From JAUILA01 sp964563925 (GTDB lineage Bacteria; Bacteroidota; Bacteroidia; Cytophagales; Cyclobacteriaceae): a stretch of 23,038 nt of DNA. This document shows positions 16,486 through 23,038 of the stretch, in pieces. The stretch lies in the NCBI GenBank assembly GCA_964563925.1, contig CAZLZD010000061.1, positions 1 to 23,038 on the forward strand, given 5' to 3'. Position 1 is the first letter of the stretch; each line of letters starts with the position of its first letter. Under the pieces are notes generated by a model that had not been told where the DNA came from, made no database searches, and worked only from the letters and a program-made list of their open reading frames with translations. The position numbers were made by a program, and so were the translations under genes.

Positions 16486-18516
16486 ATGGCATTTCAAATT
16501 TCGAGTGAATTCGAGCCGACCGGCGACCAGCCTTCGGCCATTCAGCAATTGACAGAGGGCATAGACTCCGGGGAGCGCTTTCAGACCCTCCTTGGTGCGA
16601 CCGGCACGGGAAAAACGTTTACCGTGGCCAATGTAATCCAGGAGGTTAACAAGCCAACGCTCATTCTGAGTCATAACAAAACCCTGGCCGCCCAGTTGTA
16701 CGGGGAATTCAAGCGTTTTTTCCCGGAGAATGCGGTGGAATATTTTATCAGTTATTACGATTATTACCAGCCTGAGGCATTTCTCCCTTCCTCCAACCTC
16801 TACATTGAAAAGGACCTCAGCATCAACGAGGAAATTGAGAAACTCCGGCTGAGTGCCACCTCCTCCCTCCTGACCGGACGCCGGGATGTGATCGTCGTGG
16901 CTTCGGTATCCTGTATATATGGTATCGGGAACCCGGAGCAATTTGCAAAGAATGTGATCAAGTTGCGTACCGGCGAACAAATTGCCCGCAATCGCCTGCT
17001 GTTTTCCCTCGTGGATATTCTATACAGCCGGACCGGGGCTGAATTCAAACGGGGTACTTTCCGCGTGAAAGGAGATACCGTGGATATATTCATTGCCTAC
17101 GGGGACTTCGCCTACCGGATCATTTTCTGGGGTGACGAAATTGAGGCGATCCAGCGTATTGACCCGGATACCGGAAAAAAAATCTCCGATGAAACATCGA
17201 TCAGCATATTTCCCGCAAACCTGTTTGTGACTGGCAAGGATATGCTCCCGCAGGTCATTCATGAAATCCAGGATGACCTCATGGCCCAGCTTGACATGTT
17301 TAAAATGGAACAACGTCACCTGGAGGCAAAACGCCTGGAAGAGCGTACGGAATTTGACCTGGAAATGATCCGTGAGCTGGGCTACTGCTCGGGAGTGGAG
17401 AATTACAGCCGTTATTTCGACCGTCGACAGCCGGGTGCCCGGCCGTTTTGCCTGCTGGATTATTTCCCGGATGACTACCTGATGGTTATCGACGAGTCCC
17501 ACGTGACGGTACCCCAGGTCAGGGCTATGTGGGGTGGGGACCGTAGCCGGAAAGTCAACCTGGTTGATTATGGGTTCAGGCTGCCCTCCGCACTGGACAA
17601 TCGTCCGCTTACCTTCAACGAGTTTGAAGCCATGCAAAACCAGGTAATCTACGTCAGCGCCACGCCGGGAGAATATGAGCTCAGAAAATCGGAAGGGATC
17701 ATCGTCGAACAAATCATCCGTCCGACAGGTCTCCTCGACCCGGAAATAGATGTCAGGCCCAGTAAAAACCAGATCGATGACCTGCTCGAGGAAATCGATG
17801 AGCGGGTGCGCCGTGAAGAAAGGGTGCTGGTCACCACACTTACCAAACGGATGGCGGAAGAACTTACCAAATTTCTGGAACGGGCCGGCGTGAAATGCCG
17901 TTATATTCACAGTGAGGTAGATACCCTGGACCGGGTGGAAATCCTTCGGGAACTGCGCCTGGGAATTTTTGATGTCCTGGTCGGGGTTAACCTGCTTCGG
18001 GAAGGACTCGATCTTCCGGAGGTGTCGCTCGTGGCCATCCTGGATGCCGACAAGGAGGGTTTCCTGAGGAACCAGCGATCACTTGTCCAGACAATCGGAA
18101 GGGCTGCCAGGAATGCCGGCGGACGGGTGATCATGTATGCGGACAGCGTCACCGGCTCCATGCAGGAAGCCATCGATGAAACCAACCGACGCCGGGCAAT
18201 CCAGGAAGCCTACAATAAAAAGCATGGGATTACCCCCCGGACCATTCTGCGAAGCAAGGAGTCCATCCTTGAGCAGTCCAACGTGGCTAAAGGAGGTAAA
18301 TCCAAAAAATACTACAGCGGGGAGGAAGCCTCCTCGGTGGCCGCCGATCCGGTGGTCAGTTACATGGAAGCCGATGAAATTGAAAAGGTAATCGGACAAA
18401 CCAGGAAGGCGATGGAAAAGGCAGCCCGTGAACTTGACTTTATAGAAGCCGCCCGTTTGCGGGACGAACTCCAGGAGCTCGAAGAACTGCAGAAAAAGAA
18501 GAAGCAGGACTCGTAA
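16486..18516 (+). CDS. uvrB: UvrABC excinuclease subunit B
   Basis: The 676-residue product is the damage-verifying helicase-like subunit of nucleotide excision repair, loaded by UvrA and then recruiting UvrC. Walker A is GATGTGKT with Lys43, the damage-probing beta-hairpin is YYDYYQPEAFLP near residue 90, the DExH box is DESH at 336-339, and helicase motifs V and VI are VLVGVNLLREGLDLPEVSLV and QTIGRAARN. The C-terminal UVR domain that contacts UvrC is present (AARELDFIEAARLRDELQEL, about 642-662). Length and motif order are normal. It is the last gene of the block that begins with the TPR gene; no hairpin terminator is evident in the 57 bases before the protease gene. Confidence 0.99.
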   Translation: MAFQISSEFEPTGDQPSAIQQLTEGIDSGERFQTLLGATGTGKTFTVANVIQEVNKPTLILSHNKTLAAQLYGEFKRFFPENAVEYFISYYDYYQPEAFLPSSNLYIEKDLSINEEIEKLRLSATSSLLTGRRDVIVVASVSCIYGIGNPEQFAKNVIKLRTGEQIARNRLLFSLVDILYSRTGAEFKRGTFRVKGDTVDIFIAYGDFAYRIIFWGDEIEAIQRIDPDTGKKISDETSISIFPANLFVTGKDMLPQVIHEIQDDLMAQLDMFKMEQRHLEAKRLEERTEFDLEMIRELGYCSGVENYSRYFDRRQPGARPFCLLDYFPDDYLMVIDESHVTVPQVRAMWGGDRSRKVNLVDYGFRLPSALDNRPLTFNEFEAMQNQVIYVSATPGEYELRKSEGIIVEQIIRPTGLLDPEIDVRPSKNQIDDLLEEIDERVRREERVLVTTLTKRMAEELTKFLERAGVKCRYIHSEVDTLDRVEILRELRLGIFDVLVGVNLLREGLDLPEVSLVAILDADKEGFLRNQRSLVQTIGRAARNAGGRVIMYADSVTGSMQEAIDETNRRRAIQEAYNKKHGITPRTILRSKESILEQSNVAKGGKSKKYYSGEEASSVAADPVVSYMEADEIEKVIGQTRKAMEKAARELDFIEAARLRDELQELEELQKKKKQDS

Positions 18517-18563
18517 TAACTATCTGCAAACTTCTTTCGTTAAATTAAGACACAACGGATTAA

Positions 18564-18570
18564 AGAGGAG
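18564..18570 (+). promoter_or_regulatory. Strong ribosome binding site of the HtrA-type protease gene
   Basis: AGAGGAG ends three bases before the ATG at 18574. It is one of the few clear Shine-Dalgarno sequences in the window, where most starts have none or lie in overlaps. Confidence 0.6.
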
Positions 18571-18573
18571 CAT

Positions 18574-20010
18574 ATGAAAAAGCATCAGTTTTACCTGGCC
18601 ATCATGCTTTCAGCGCTGACTGGTGCAGCGGTGGCGGCAATTATTTTGATATTCCTTGTTCCTGTCGGGGCAGACCGGCCCTATCGCAGCATTGACCAGC
18701 GCCAGCAACAGGTAGCCCTTACCGGGAATATTGATTCGGCGTTACGGGGAAGTGAAAAAGTGGATTTTGTATATGCTGCCGGGCGGGTTATTCCGGGTGT
18801 GGTGCATATCCGGACCCTCTATTCTTCGGGTCGCTATTCGGTAAATCCGCTCGAAAATATGTTTCGTGCTCCTGCCCGCTCCTCTGGCTCCGGCGTAATC
18901 ATTTCAGATGACGGATATATTGTCACCAATAACCACGTGATTGAAGATGCACGCCAGGTGGAAGTTGTCCTTCATGATAACCGTCAGTACACCGCCGAAA
19001 TCATAGGTACCGACCCCACCACCGACCTTGCCCTCCTCAAGATCGAAGAGAATAACCTGATATTTGTACCCTATGGAAATTCAGATCTCGTGTTTCCCGG
19101 AGAATGGGTGCTGGCCATTGGCAATCCGTTTGATCTTAATTCCACAGTCACCGCAGGAATTGTGAGCGCCAAGGCGCGCAATATTGGTATTCTCAGGGAT
19201 CGCAACAATTTGCAGATCGAATCATTTATCCAGACCGATGCCGCCGTGAATCCGGGAAACAGCGGCGGTGCCCTGGTGAACCTGAACGGGGAGCTGGTAG
19301 GTATTAACACCGCTATTGCAACGCCCAACGGCAATTACGCCGGGTATTCATTTGCCGTACCGGTGGCCCTGGTGAAAAAAGTCATGAATGACCTGCTTGA
19401 ATTCGGACGCGTACAACGCGGCCTCCTGGGCATCGGCATCGGTGATGTAAATGCTCAGCTTGCTGAAGACCGTGATCTCGATGTGCTAAGCGGAGTCTTC
19501 GTCAATTACGTCAACGAGAACAGTGCCGCCGAAGAAGCCGGAATCCTCCAGGGCGATGTGATCATTGCCATCGATGATTCTCCCGTGACCAATGTATCCG
19601 AACTGCAGGAAATGGTGGCCAGAAACCGCCCGGGGGATGAAATAAGCGTACGTTACATCCGCAATGGTTCAGAAGTGGAAACCCAAGCCACGCTGCGTGA
19701 TTTTGAAGGAAATATCAGCGTACAGCCGCGTGAAGTCCGTGAAACGATAGAAGGGGCTACCTTCGAGGAACTGGGGCTGAGCCTGATGGAGAGTTTTGGC
19801 ATCGAGGGCGGTATACGCGTCAAAAAACTGGAAGAAGGCCCGTGGAAAGAAGCCGGGGTCCGCGAAGGGTTCATCATTACGCACCTGGACAAGATCCTGG
19901 TAACCGACCTGGAAAAGTTTAACCGCATGCTGGACACCAAAAACGGAAGCTTCCTGGTTGAGGGTGTGTATGAGAATGGTGAAGAAGGCATTTATGGCAT
20001 TAACTGGTAG
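18574..20010 (+). CDS. HtrA/DegP-family periplasmic serine protease with two PDZ domains
   Basis: The 478-residue product degrades or refolds damaged envelope proteins. A membrane anchor or uncleaved signal spans residues about 8-31 (LAIMLSALTGAAVAAIILIFLVPVG). The trypsin-like domain has the full catalytic triad: His121 in VTNNHVIEDA, Asp151 in TTDLALLKI and Ser230 in NPGNSGGALVN. A first PDZ domain covers about 275-370 (GLLGIGIGDVN; GVFVNYVNENSAAEEAGILQGDVIIAIDD) and a second, shorter one about 395-478 (IRVKKLEEGPWKEAGVREGF). The overall form resembles Bacteroidota DegQ/DegP homologues. A convincing promoter is not visible in the 57 bases after uvrB, so it may be read through or have a divergent promoter; the strong ribosome binding site favours high expression. 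Confidence 0.96.
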   Translation: MKKHQFYLAIMLSALTGAAVAAIILIFLVPVGADRPYRSIDQRQQQVALTGNIDSALRGSEKVDFVYAAGRVIPGVVHIRTLYSSGRYSVNPLENMFRAPARSSGSGVIISDDGYIVTNNHVIEDARQVEVVLHDNRQYTAEIIGTDPTTDLALLKIEENNLIFVPYGNSDLVFPGEWVLAIGNPFDLNSTVTAGIVSAKARNIGILRDRNNLQIESFIQTDAAVNPGNSGGALVNLNGELVGINTAIATPNGNYAGYSFAVPVALVKKVMNDLLEFGRVQRGLLGIGIGDVNAQLAEDRDLDVLSGVFVNYVNENSAAEEAGILQGDVIIAIDDSPVTNVSELQEMVARNRPGDEISVRYIRNGSEVETQATLRDFEGNISVQPREVRETIEGATFEELGLSLMESFGIEGGIRVKKLEEGPWKEAGVREGFIITHLDKILVTDLEKFNRMLDTKNGSFLVEGVYENGEEGIYGINW

Positions 20011-20054
20011 CCCCGACCGGCTCCATTTACCATCATATTTCCTACCTTTACGCC

Positions 20055-21626
20055 ATGGCTAGACAATCAAACACAATCATGGTAGAAGAAACATTCGGGA
20101 TTGAGGAATCCCTGCGCCAACTGGGCGTAAAAGAACTGAACAGCGGTACCTCCACAGGATCAAAGTGGTATTCCAAAGGCACCGGGCAAATCTCCTCCAT
20201 CTCACCGGTTGATGGTAATGAAATCGCCAGGGTGAGCGTCACCACCGAAGCAGAATACGAACGGGTGCTGGAAACTGCCGGAGAGGCTTTCCGGGAATGG
20301 CGGAACTGGCCTTCTCCCAAGCGTGGTGAAGTTGTCCGGCAAATCGGTGAAGCCCTGAGGAACCATAAAGCAGACCTTGGAAAACTCGTTTCGTATGAAA
20401 TGGGCAAGTCCTACCAGGAAGGCCTCGGTGAAGTCCAGGAAATGATTGATATCTGTGATTTTGCCGTGGGACTATCACGCCAGCTGCACGGGCTCACTAT
20501 GCACTCGGAGCGCCCCCAGCACCGGATGTACGAACAGTATCATCCTCTTGGGATTGTAGGAATCATTAGTGCGTTCAATTTCCCGGTTGCGGTATGGTCA
20601 TGGAACACGATGCTTGCCTGGGTATGTGGTGACGTATGTGTCTGGAAACCTTCTGAAAAAGCACCGCTTTGTTCGATCGCCTGTCAGCATATCGTGGCAA
20701 AAGTGTTTGAAGAAAATGACGTACCCGAAGGCGTATCCTGCCTGGTCAACGGGGATTACCGCATAGGTGAACTGATCTCAAATGACCGGCGTATTCCATT
20801 GGTCTCTGCCACCGGATCAACCCGGATGGGCAAAAAAGTCGGTGCGGCCGTGGGCGCAAGGCTTGGAAAATCGCTGCTGGAACTCGGCGGGAACAACGCC
20901 ATCATTATTACCGAGGAAGCAGATCTTGAAATGGCCATTACCGGCGCCTTGTTCGGGGCGGTAGGTACCTGTGGACAACGGTGCACCTCTACGCGGCGTT
21001 TGATTATCCATGAAAGCTTATACGACAAGGTGAAGGAAAAGCTCGTCAATGCGTACGGGCAACTGCGTATCGGAAACCCCCTGGATGAAAACAACCATGT
21101 GGGCCCGCTCATTGACCGGGATGCGGTGGACATGTATCTCTCTGCGCTTGACCAGGTGCGTTCCCAGGGCGGATCAGTGATCACCGATGAAGGAGTACTG
21201 GAGGGAGAAGGATACGAATCGGGTTGCTATGTTAAACCTGTCATCGCGGAAGCCTCCAATGATATGGCCATTGTGCAGCACGAAACCTTTGCCCCCATAC
21301 TGTATCTGATGTCTTATAGTACACTGGAAGAAGCGGTAAATATGCAAAACGGTGTGGTACAGGGCCTGTCATCTGCTATCATGACCACCAATATGCGCAA
21401 AGCCGAGTACTTCCTCTCTGTCAACGGATCAGATTGCGGAATCGCGAATGTAAATATCGGTACTTCCGGTGCAGAAATCGGTGGTGCCTTTGGCGGTGAA
21501 AAAGAAACGGGAGGGGGCCGTGAATCCGGCTCGGATGCATGGAAAATCTATATGAGGCGCCAGACGAATACCATCAATTACGGGGCTGATCTGCCACTGG
21601 CCCAGGGGATTAAATTCGATCTCTGA
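20055..21626 (+). CDS. Aldehyde dehydrogenase, ALDH7 type (probable aminoadipate-semialdehyde dehydrogenase)
   Basis: The 523-residue product is an NAD(P)-dependent aldehyde dehydrogenase that looks closest to ALDH7 (AmaB, human antiquitin), which oxidises alpha-aminoadipate semialdehyde in lysine breakdown. Supporting segments are ISAFNFPVAVWSWN (about 177-190), ATGSTRMGKKVG, the general-base motif LELGGNNAI with Glu276 and the nucleophile motif GQRCTSTRR with Cys310; the C-terminal GGEKETGGGRESGSDAWK is also ALDH7-like. Both catalytic residues are present. No other lysine-catabolic gene is in the window, so the physiological aldehyde is not proved. A second in-frame ATG at 20079 is an alternative start. 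TACCTTTA (20043-20050), one mismatch from the -7 consensus, lies so close to the first ATG that the transcript could be leaderless. Confidence 0.93.
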   Translation: MARQSNTIMVEETFGIEESLRQLGVKELNSGTSTGSKWYSKGTGQISSISPVDGNEIARVSVTTEAEYERVLETAGEAFREWRNWPSPKRGEVVRQIGEALRNHKADLGKLVSYEMGKSYQEGLGEVQEMIDICDFAVGLSRQLHGLTMHSERPQHRMYEQYHPLGIVGIISAFNFPVAVWSWNTMLAWVCGDVCVWKPSEKAPLCSIACQHIVAKVFEENDVPEGVSCLVNGDYRIGELISNDRRIPLVSATGSTRMGKKVGAAVGARLGKSLLELGGNNAIIITEEADLEMAITGALFGAVGTCGQRCTSTRRLIIHESLYDKVKEKLVNAYGQLRIGNPLDENNHVGPLIDRDAVDMYLSALDQVRSQGGSVITDEGVLEGEGYESGCYVKPVIAEASNDMAIVQHETFAPILYLMSYSTLEEAVNMQNGVVQGLSSAIMTTNMRKAEYFLSVNGSDCGIANVNIGTSGAEIGGAFGGEKETGGGRESGSDAWKIYMRRQTNTINYGADLPLAQGIKFDL

Positions 21627-21669
21627 AATCCAGTGAGCCTGTCTGTGAAATGAGGAAAATTGCTCATAT

Positions 21670-21682
21670 CCAATTTAATTGG
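21670..21682. repeat. Short perfect inverted repeat upstream of the response regulator promoter
   Basis: CCAATT-T-AATTGG is a perfect 6-base inverted repeat with a one-base centre, ending 16 bases before the -33 box of the candidate promoter. It could be an operator for an unknown regulator, but an AT-rich 13-base palindrome can occur by chance. Confidence 0.2.
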
Positions 21683-21698
21683 GAAGCAGCCTTATTAT

Positions 21699-21730
21699 TT
21701 TGTAATATATCGGCGTAAATGCTATATTAG
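21699..21730 (+). promoter_or_regulatory. Candidate promoter of the response regulator gene
   Basis: TTTG (21699-21702), exactly 20 bases, then TATATTAG (21723-21730), one mismatch from TAnnTTTG. This is the best match in the window to the Bacteroidota primary-sigma promoter. It predicts a start near 21737 and a leader of only about 15-20 bases before the ATG at 21753, which supports that ATG over the upstream TTG. Confidence 0.55.
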
Positions 21731-21752
21731 CCCAGATTATTATCATCACCAT

Positions 21753-22166
21753 ATGTCAGAAAAATCCAAGAAGTTCAATACCGTAATGTTGGTTGACGAC
21801 AATGAGATCGACAATCTCATAAATCAGAAAATGATTGAAGCCGCCAATATTGCAGACCATATCTTTACACATACAGGTGCCAAAAGTGCGATGGAGTTCC
21901 TGAAGAATATGGAAAGGCTGGAAGCAGGGGAACGCGTACTACCCGATGTCATCTTCCTCGATATAGACATGCCTTTGATGGATGGATTCCAGTTTCTGGA
22001 TGAGTTTGAAAAACTTTCCGATGAAACGCAGTCAAAATGCAAGATCATCATGCTGACATCTTCCATCAATCCTCAGGACGTGAATAAATCCAAGAAGTAT
22101 TCCTATGTAAAGCAATATTTAAACAAACCGCTCTCGCAGGATACACTGGATAAAATTAATATTTGA
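21753..22166 (+). CDS. Single-domain response regulator
   Basis: The product (137 residues from the ATG at 21753) is a lone receiver domain of the Rcp1/CheY-like kind common in Bacteroidota. It has the acidic pair in MLVDDNEIDN, the phosphoacceptor Asp70 in IFLDIDMPLMDG, the Thr/Ser in IMLTSS and the conserved Lys in LNKPLS. There is no output domain, so it should act by binding a partner or as a phosphorelay intermediate. No histidine kinase is adjacent: the nearest flanking genes are the aldehyde dehydrogenase and, beyond a terminator, an opposite-strand gene. An in-frame TTG at 21660 would add 31 unlike residues and lies upstream of the candidate promoter, so the ATG is preferred. Confidence 0.93.
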   Translation: MSEKSKKFNTVMLVDDNEIDNLINQKMIEAANIADHIFTHTGAKSAMEFLKNMERLEAGERVLPDVIFLDIDMPLMDGFQFLDEFEKLSDETQSKCKIIMLTSSINPQDVNKSKKYSYVKQYLNKPLSQDTLDKINI

Positions 22167-22187
22167 TCGATTGTAACAGTAATGAGA

Positions 22188-22213
22188 AGCCGGGCGATTG
22201 CCCGGCTTTTTTT
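22188..22213 (+). terminator. Rho-independent terminator of the response regulator gene
   Basis: AGCCGGGC (22188-22195), loop GATT, GCCCGGCT (22200-22207) form a perfect 8-base-pair stem, and a run of seven T follows (22207-22213). It begins 21 bases after the stop codon. Confidence 0.92.
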
Positions 22214-22217
22214 ATGT

Positions 22218-22335
22218 CCGTGTCGTTATCCTGAACAACATCCGGACTACGATCCTGATTCGATTCAGGACCTGTTGAGGTATAGGTCCCGGGGCGACTC
22301 CGGCAGGCGCCGGAGGTTACCCGGGATGACGGGCT
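22218..22335. repeat. Palindrome-rich REP/MITE-like element
   Basis: Between two terminators lies a non-coding patch with several hairpins: TCCTGA-6-TCAGGA (22253-22270) and CTCCGGC-AGGC-GCCGGAG (22298-22315). The outer ends are related in inverse orientation: GTCGTTATCC on the left and GGATGACGGG on the right, the reverse complement of which is CCCGTCATCC. The look is that of the degenerate GTCATCC(T/C)GA repeats scattered in many bacterial genomes. No transposase is present. Copy number elsewhere cannot be judged from one window. Confidence 0.5.
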
Positions 22336-22378
22336 GTGGGATGACGGGCTGTGGGATGACGGGCTGTGGGATGACGGG
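22323..22378. repeat. Tandem repeat of a 15-base unit
   Basis: GGGATGACGGGCTGT occurs three times in full (22323-22337, 22338-22352, 22353-22367) and is followed by an 11-base partial copy, with no mismatch. It abuts and partly overlaps the right end of the palindromic patch, and its unit contains the GGATGACGGG end sequence, which suggests local duplication of that end. Confidence 0.9.
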
Positions 22379-22385
22379 GTATTAA

Positions 22386-22417
22386 ACAAAAAAGCCCCGG
22401 TCCTTAACTCCCGGGGC
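22386..22417 (-). terminator. Terminator of the minus-strand gene at the right edge
   Basis: Read on the minus strand, GCCCCGG (22417-22411) pairs with CCGGGGC (22400-22394) around a 10-base loop, followed by a run of six T (22393-22388). It lies 23 bases past the stop of the gene at 22441. On the plus strand the stem is followed by only four T after a C, so it may act weakly in that direction too. Confidence 0.8.
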
Positions 22418-22440
22418 CTTTTCCTACCTATAGATCAAAT

Positions 22441-23038
22441 TTAAACCGTTAGTCTTTCAACGAAGTCATCGTCCATCCGAATCAGTTTACACGGAGTAAA
22501 ATGATTGGTATTGATGTCGTTGAACTTACTAAGCAGCGATTTGATTTTTTGCTCCTTATTCTTTCGCTTCTCTGAAATGGATATCTTGAGAATCTTGGAA
22601 AGAATCTGGATGTGTTCGCATTTATCTTTGCCCACCAGGCGGATGTGACGCTGAATACTGTTAATCAGCTGGTTGAACAGCTCATAATCCCGCATCAGGC
22701 AATACTGCAGGGCCAGGACAATTTTGATCTCCAGCAAAACCAGCGGATACTTCTTGAGACTGATCTCGTTCAGCAGCTTATTGATCCATCGGCTCGCCTC
22801 AGAGTACTTTTCAACATAGTAACAGCTGATCGCATGGTACAGGCTGTAGGTCACATAGTTGGGTACATCCTGTACATCAAATTCGTATTCGGTAAAAAGA
22901 TTCTCATTCTCCTCGTACAACTGATTTACCGTATCAAAGCGGATATGCCTGTTGACCTTGGTAATAAGAAACTGGGCCGGATAGGTATACTGGGTATAAT
23001 TGGTAAGCAGGTTGCTGATCGCATCATTGACCTCTTCA
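22441..23038 (-). CDS. Helical repeat protein of unknown function (5' end outside the window)
   Basis: The minus-strand frame is open from the window edge to a TAA at 22443-22441, giving at least 198 residues; the true start lies beyond 23038. I do not recognise the family. The sequence looks all-helical with TPR-like pairing (for example LYHAISCYYVEKYSEASRWINKLL and LEIKIVLALQYCLMRDYELFNQLINSI), then a lysine-rich stretch (SEKRKNKEQKIKSLLSKF) and a short C-terminal tail. No signal peptide or membrane segment is visible in this part. A TPR-like scaffold or regulator of the kind often found in Bacteroidota is possible. It converges on the response regulator gene across the repeat patch and has its own terminator. 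Its base use is more AT-rich than most of the window. Confidence 0.75.
   Translation of the reverse strand, partial: EEVNDAISNLLTNYTQYTYPAQFLITKVNRHIRFDTVNQLYEENENLFTEYEFDVQDVPNYVTYSLYHAISCYYVEKYSEASRWINKLLNEISLKKYPLVLLEIKIVLALQYCLMRDYELFNQLINSIQRHIRLVGKDKCEHIQILSKILKISISEKRKNKEQKIKSLLSKFNDINTNHFTPCKLIRMDDDFVERLTV

Noticed and set aside
17020..17910. Long minus-strand open frame (296 codons) opposite uvrB
   Set aside because: It is antisense to a strongly conserved gene and shows no recognisable motif; codon bias of uvrB keeps the frame open.
21660..21752. Upstream TTG start for the response regulator
   Set aside because: It would lie before the candidate promoter and add 31 residues unlike the receiver fold; the ATG at 21753 fits promoter and family length.
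22323..22378. Possible CRISPR array
   Set aside because: Units are contiguous 15-base repeats without spacers, and no cas gene is near.
22182..22385. A plus-strand frame ending in repeated MTGCG residues
   Set aside because: Also an effect of the 15-base repeat; it lies over a terminator and palindromes.
22156..22389. A minus-strand frame encoding repeated PSSH tetrads plus one residue
   Set aside because: It is the translation of the tandem repeat and terminator hairpin, crosses the terminator of the response regulator gene, and has no start or family features.

Overview
The window looks like a chromosomal segment of a free-living member of the Bacteroidota. The evidence is a one-protein hybrid two-component sensor with an AraC-type output domain, the Bacteroidota form of capsule export (Wza-like lipoprotein, Wzc-like kinase, CpsB-type phosphatase), promoter candidates of the TTTG-N20-TAnnTTTG type, few Shine-Dalgarno sequences and roughly 50 % GC. 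Genus cannot be told from the sequence; an affiliation with Saprospiria or Cytophagia is only a guess. No tRNA, rRNA, CRISPR array, transposase or phage gene was found.

Layout. (1) 1-5933, minus strand: a lipoprotein serine hydrolase of the beta-lactamase class C type (3' end cut by the window edge), a 1267-residue hybrid sensor kinase/response regulator, and the ribosome-associated GTPase HflX. (2) 6072-12557, plus strand: an envelope-polysaccharide operon of a family 4 glycosyltransferase, an RfbC-type sugar epimerase, Wza-like export lipoprotein, Wzc-like tyrosine autokinase, CpsB-type phosphatase and an extended SDR protein. From the epimerase onward all junctions overlap by 1-8 bases. 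(3) 12624-18516, plus strand: TPR protein, ComA-type phosphosulfolactate synthase, DUF368/PopT polyprenyl-phosphate transporter, AroE and UvrB, again closely packed (3-base gap, two 1-base overlaps, 6-base gap). (4) 18574-21626: an HtrA/DegP-type periplasmic protease and an ALDH7-type aldehyde dehydrogenase. (5) 21660-23038: a single-domain response regulator with a good candidate promoter and terminator, a palindromic/tandem repeat patch, a minus-strand terminator, and a minus-strand helical protein running off the window.

How the parts fit. Region 2 is an export and phosphorylation-control module for a surface polysaccharide. It lacks a Wzx flippase, a Wzy polymerase and an initiating sugar-phosphate transferase, so assembly must be completed from elsewhere. 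Region 3 contains a carrier-lipid recycling transporter (PopT), which would support any undecaprenyl-linked polysaccharide or peptidoglycan pathway, next to an orphan phosphosulfolactate synthase that has no ComB, ComC or ComDE partner here. That orphan ComA within a TPR-ComA-PopT-AroE block is the best candidate for undescribed biology. The remaining genes are largely housekeeping.
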